From positions 1 through 8,899 of the forward strand of contig RPRC01000238.1 of NCBI GenBank assembly GCA_003857395.1: a stretch of 8,899 nucleotides of DNA, in the 5' to 3' direction. Below are positions 5,786 through 8,899 of this stretch, one piece after another; the first letter of the stretch is position 1, and every line of letters begins with the position of its first letter. Source of the stretch: Geobacter sp. GTDB taxonomy: Bacteria; Desulfobacterota; Desulfuromonadia; Geobacterales; Geobacteraceae. Below the pieces are notes generated by a model. The model did not search any database and was not told the DNA's origin. It saw only the letters and a program-made list of their open reading frames with translations. The translations under genes were made by a program, and so were the position numbers.

Positions 5786-7732
5786 TTATTTTATGTCATA
5801 TTCTTTGATCTTGCGATACAGGGTGTTTCTCCCTACTCCAAGCTTTGCAGAAACCTTGAGGATATTTCCTTTATAGAGATTCAACGCCTGAACTATTGCG
5901 TCCCTTTCAATATCTTTTAAAGACTTCACTTCCGAAATCCGGTCGCTGGTTTTTGCGGGACCAGGGCTGTCAAAATGCAGCAATTCGGGAACCAATACAC
6001 CATTATCCGATAAAAGATTGAGTCCCCGTTCAACGGCGTTTTCAAGCTCGCGTATGTTTCCCGGCCAACTATAAGTTTTCAGCTTTTCGTAGAAATCGAC
6101 AGAGGCTGAAACGTTTTTCCTGTTGAGCTTAAGAGACAACTTGGTGATGAAATGCTTCGCCAGCAGCGGGATGTCATCCATCCGCTCCCGTAACGAGGCA
6201 ATGTTTATAGTAATTACATTCAGTCTGTAGTAGAGGTCTTTCCGGAAGTTCCCCCTGAGAACCTCTTCTTTAAGATCCTTGTGGGTTGCCGCAATTATTC
6301 GAATATCTACATTAATTTCTCCGGAAGATCCGATTCGAGAGATTTTCTTTTCCTGGATGACGCGCAGCAACTTAACCTGAGTATAAAGAGGAATATCCCC
6401 TATCTCGTCAAGAAAGATTGTACCGCCGTTCGCCAGCTCAAATTTTCCAGCCTGGCCTCCCTTTTTGGATCCTGTAAAAGAGCCTTCCTCGTAGCCGAAA
6501 AGTTCACTTTCAATCAAGGTATCAGGCAGGGCAGCGCAGTTAATTGCGATAAAGGGTCGATCTTTCCGGGCACTGCCATTATGAATTGCCTGCGCAAAAA
6601 GCTCCTTACCTGTCCCACTTTCACCTGTCAAAAGAACAGTCGAGGGGCTCCCGGCAGCAATCCTGGCCCATTTTTTTGCGAGCAATACAGGCTCACTTTC
6701 ACCAACAATATCGTCTAAAACATACTTCGCCGTAAGCGACCCGGCTCTCCGTCCCGACAGCTTCTCTTTATTTTCCCGCAGAATTGCAAGCGCACCGATC
6801 GTACGCCCGGTATCATCACGCAGCGGAGAAACAGATTGGTTAACTTTTTTCCCCGTGTCCTCGTTGAACAACTCATGGTCCCGGTACTCAACCCCTGTTG
6901 ACAATACCTGCAGCATTGCGGCAGGCTTTTTAAGAACACTTGCGATATGTTTACCAATAGTGAGTTTTGGATCAACACCAAGGATCTTGCCACCGTACGA
7001 ATTCAATTGATTAATAATCCCGTTATTATCAACAGCGATTACTCCGTCAGAAATTGTTTCGAGAAGCGTATTGGAAAACCGGTAGGAAACATAGAGCTTA
7101 CTGGTCGTCTTATGCAATCGCAATTGATTCTCTATTGCACTGACTGCAGCCACGACCAGGCTGAGAGTATGCGGATTGAAGGCCTTATAGTCCCCTGAAA
7201 TGTCAAGGACACCTACCATCTGGCCTTCGGGATCAAATATGGGAGATGCTGAGCAGGTCAGGTAATGGTGGGGTTGACAGAAGTGCTCTCGTGCAAATAT
7301 CTGGATGGGCTTTTTTTCCAGAATCGCGGTACCTATTGCGTTAGTCCCCTTTACGGATTCACTCCAGAGACCACCCGGGCACAACTGAATCTGCTTTGTT
7401 TTCTTTAGTATCTCGGGGTCACCGATAGCCTCAACTATCAAACCGTCATTATCTGCGAGAACAACTTGGAAACCGGATCCTTTTACAAATCCGTAGAGGT
7501 TATGAATGAATGGGCGGGCGATTTTAATGAGGTGCTGGGACGCTTGCAGGACTTCTTTCAATTCGCTGCCCTTAATATCTAAGTCCAGTTGGCCGTAGGG
7601 GTCGACCTTGAAGTTTCGGCAGCGCTGCCAGGAATGGGCGACCTCAGGCCGTAACTTGTGGGCATCCAGAACATCATTTGCGATATAGCGGTTCCAGGCT
7701 TCTTCAATCAGATGAATGACTTGAGCTGTCAT
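5786..7732 (-). CDS. Sigma-54-dependent transcriptional activator, AcoR family (GAF-PAS-AAA+-Fis HTH)
   Basis: The protein should bind upstream DNA and use ATP to open sigma-54 RNA polymerase complexes. Its 648 residues follow the AcoR plan. The N-terminal [12 protein letters not shown] segment (27-38) is typical of the family. A GAF-like sensor runs from about 73 to 205 ([15 protein letters not shown]), then a PAS domain from about 216 to 325. The AAA+ domain (about 339-570) has Walker A GESGTGKE (370-377), Walker [12 protein letters not shown] (436-446), FRKDLYYRL (496-504) and WPGNIREL (556-563). A Fis-type helix-turn-helix occupies 606-646. The sigma-54-contacting loop is GSFTGS (417-422), not GAFTGA. 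There is no receiver domain, so it likely senses a small molecule directly. AAGGGG lies 8 nt before the ATG. Its closest downstream target is the sigma-54 promoter at 5080-5095. Known AcoR proteins respond to acetoin; here an alcohol or aldehyde is equally plausible. Confidence 0.95.
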   Translation of the reverse strand: MTAQVIHLIEEAWNRYIANDVLDAHKLRPEVAHSWQRCRNFKVDPYGQLDLDIKGSELKEVLQASQHLIKIARPFIHNLYGFVKGSGFQVVLADNDGLIVEAIGDPEILKKTKQIQLCPGGLWSESVKGTNAIGTAILEKKPIQIFAREHFCQPHHYLTCSASPIFDPEGQMVGVLDISGDYKAFNPHTLSLVVAAVSAIENQLRLHKTTSKLYVSYRFSNTLLETISDGVIAVDNNGIINQLNSYGGKILGVDPKLTIGKHIASVLKKPAAMLQVLSTGVEYRDHELFNEDTGKKVNQSVSPLRDDTGRTIGALAILRENKEKLSGRRAGSLTAKYVLDDIVGESEPVLLAKKWARIAAGSPSTVLLTGESGTGKELFAQAIHNGSARKDRPFIAINCAALPDTLIESELFGYEEGSFTGSKKGGQAGKFELANGGTIFLDEIGDIPLYTQVKLLRVIQEKKISRIGSSGEINVDIRIIAATHKDLKEEVLRGNFRKDLYYRLNVITINIASLRERMDDIPLLAKHFITKLSLKLNRKNVSASVDFYEKLKTYSWPGNIRELENAVERGLNLLSDNGVLVPELLHFDSPGPAKTSDRISEVKSLKDIERDAIVQALNLYKGNILKVSAKLGVGRNTLYRKIKEYDIK

Positions 7733-7863
7733 TAATGTAACCCCTTTTTATTCGCTAGTTACCACCAAGCTCAATAGTTCCGTATGATATCTATCTCCAC
7801 GTCGTACAAGGATTCAATTACATGAAATTCCCGCTCATAACCCGACTTTTACCTGAAAGTTTT

Positions 7864-7892
7864 TTTATATTGTAATTGTATACATTACTTAA
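7864..7892 (-). promoter_or_regulatory. Candidate regulator promoter with a palindromic operator-like spacer
   Basis: On the minus strand TTAAGT (7892-7887) and TATAAA (7869-7864) are 17 bp apart. The -10 matches five of six consensus bases and the -35 three. The spacer is largely GTAATGTATACAATTAC (7888-7872), whose core TGTATACA is a perfect palindrome, with GTAA/TTAC flanks offset by one base. A palindrome between -35 and -10 is a typical repressor position. The leader would be about 125 nt. No GG-N10-GC sigma-54 promoter is seen on the minus strand in this region. Confidence 0.3.
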
Positions 7893-7995
7893 CACCAAAA
7901 ATCCAGTATTATTTCGGATGGTTATAATCTGTCAGGCAATTCGGCAGCAAAATACCCGTACAACAGGTGTTTTAATAAAAACAAGAAGTCGTCAA

Positions 7996-8049
7996 CAACA
8001 GAAAGGCCCAAGAAACCGCAACCCGATATACGTTGCAAGCTCTTGGGCC
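7996..8049 (-). terminator. Rho-independent terminator of the lipoprotein gene, with an internal loop
   Basis: A perfect 9-bp outer stem GGCCCAAGA/TCTTGGGCC (8049-8041 with 8013-8005) is followed inward by a symmetrical 4 x 4 internal loop, a second 5-bp stem GCAAC/GTTGC (8036-8032 with 8022-8018) and a 9-nt loop. On the minus strand the outer stem runs straight into TTTCTGTTGTT. It starts 56 nt after the lipoprotein stop codon. The internal loop is unusual for a plain terminator, but the position and T-rich tail support this reading. Confidence 0.75.
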
Positions 8050-8105
8050 AATCATGTTTAAAACCGAAGAGATCTTCTTGATTCTTTAAAAAACTCCGAT
8101 AAAAA

Positions 8106-8899
8106 TCACAGGTCCTTCAAAATATCCAGCCGTTTCTGCTGATACTCCTCATCGGTGATCAGTTTTTTATTTTTCAGATCATTCAAGGTCTGGAGACGCT
8201 CTTCAACCGATTTCTGTGCCCCATAGTACGGCACGGCAGCAGGAGCCTGAGTGGTGGCAGCCTTCTCACCCATGGCCGCCCGGGCTTCCATCGAGGCCAG
8301 ATCCAGGACAACCCAGTCGGTTCGCTGGCCTTCAGGTCCGGAATAAAACTCCTGATCAGGTTGATTCAGGAGAGCCCAGGTGTGCACCGTAGACTTAAAT
8401 CGAGAGCCAGGTGCCAGTGGATAGAGACGACGATCCGCATTTGCCCAGTATTTGCCATGGATGTCACCGAAAATAATATTCAGCTTCCCGTCACGATAAA
8501 AAACCCTGCCAGAAGTGTACATCTGCTCTTTAGCAAGTCCGTAAACTGCTTTGAAGTTTCCAACCACTGCAAAGGCGACATCCTCTTCGGGTCCGGCCTG
8601 CGCCAAAGCTGAAGGGAGATACCGAGCGAGAACATCAAGCTCGGGTGCGTCGAACAGCGGCGAAGAGCTATCTTTTCCAGGAGTCATGAATTCAAGCGAA
8701 TTCAAAGCCATTCGTATCTGCCCTTCATCAAGTGAAACAGGGTGTCCGTTTGCCGGCACCTTTACACCCTTTACACTGTCTTGCTTAACGATCTGAACGA
8801 ATTGATCTCTCGATTTGAATAGCAGTTTACTGTCCTTGTTGCTGGTAATCGATTTTAAAGTTGAACAGCCTACTAACCCAACACAGCAAATGAAAATGA
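8106..8899 (-). CDS. Lipoprotein with a C-terminal SHOCT-like domain (start beyond the window)
   Basis: The frame is open from the right edge to the stop codon, giving 263 visible residues, and the true start lies a few codons outside. The first visible residues, IFICCVGLVGCSTLK, are the end of a lipoprotein signal peptide with a good lipobox, LVGC. The lipidated Cys is encoded at 8867-8865. Ser at +2 is compatible with outer-membrane sorting. A GTG at 8759 is only an internal Val codon: starting there would remove the signal. The last ~35 residues (VEERLQTLNDLKNKKLITDEEYQQK...) match the SHOCT pattern: short helix, K/G-x-IT-x-EEY, then K-x-x-LL-type residues. SHOCT domains are small C-terminal modules of unclear role. 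The middle part is globular and not recognised. No functional link to the alcohol genes is visible; a terminator follows. Confidence 0.85.
   Translation of the reverse strand, partial: IFICCVGLVGCSTLKSITSNKDSKLLFKSRDQFVQIVKQDSVKGVKVPANGHPVSLDEGQIRMALNSLEFMTPGKDSSSPLFDAPELDVLARYLPSALAQAGPEEDVAFAVVGNFKAVYGLAKEQMYTSGRVFYRDGKLNIIFGDIHGKYWANADRRLYPLAPGSRFKSTVHTWALLNQPDQEFYSGPEGQRTDWVVLDLASMEARAAMGEKAATTQAPAAVPYYGAQKSVEERLQTLNDLKNKKLITDEEYQQKRLDILKDL

Noticed and set aside
8067..8080. Palindrome GAAGAGATCTTC near the lipoprotein stop codon as a terminator
   Set aside because: The stem leaves almost no loop and is weak; the hairpin at 8005-8049 is a far better terminator.

Overview
The window carries five clear protein genes, all on the minus strand. 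In order of transcription (right to left) they are: a SHOCT-type lipoprotein, cut by the right edge; a sigma-54-dependent AcoR-family activator; an iron-containing alcohol dehydrogenase; a tungsten-type aldehyde:ferredoxin oxidoreductase (AOR); and the molybdopterin-pathway enzyme MoaA. Moderate GC content, long intergenic gaps, a sigma-54 regulator of alcohol/acetoin type and a ferredoxin-linked AOR suggest an anaerobic Gram-negative bacterium, most likely a deltaproteobacterium of the Desulfuromonas/Pelobacter/Geobacter kind. The taxonomic call is inference from gene content.

Layout. 1-299: a possible tail of a plus-strand gene, then a compact ~180-bp repeat-like element with related arms at its ends. 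300-1277: moaA. 1278-1490: moaA leader and promoter candidate plus the AOR terminator. 1491-3224: AOR. 3225-3734: AOR upstream region with a poly-T tract (minus strand), and the alcohol dehydrogenase terminator. 3735-4901: alcohol dehydrogenase. 4902-5785: an 884-bp gap holding a textbook -24/-12 promoter (5080-5095), dyads that could bind an activator, a G/C-rich palindrome, a 30-bp dyad, a doubtful small ORF and the regulator's terminator. 5786-7732: the activator. 7733-8105: regulator promoter candidate with a palindrome in its spacer, and the lipoprotein terminator. 8106-8899: the lipoprotein.

How the genes fit together. The dehydrogenase would oxidise a primary alcohol to an aldehyde with NAD+. 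The AOR would oxidise the aldehyde to the acid and reduce ferredoxin. MoaA makes the first intermediate of the pyranopterin that AOR needs for its tungsten. The AcoR-like activator probably senses the alcohol, the aldehyde or a related compound such as acetoin, and drives the sigma-54 promoter ahead of the dehydrogenase. Each gene appears to be its own transcription unit: intrinsic terminators follow the lipoprotein, regulator, dehydrogenase and AOR genes, and only the dehydrogenase has a visible sigma-54 promoter. The metabolic link is therefore clear, but the sequence does not show an operon.

I found no rRNA, tRNA, CRISPR array, transposase or phage gene. No wholly new multi-gene system is evident. 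The most unusual material is in the intergenic DNA: the element at 113-293, the dyads at 5173-5224 and 5596-5625, and the palindrome at 5512-5587.
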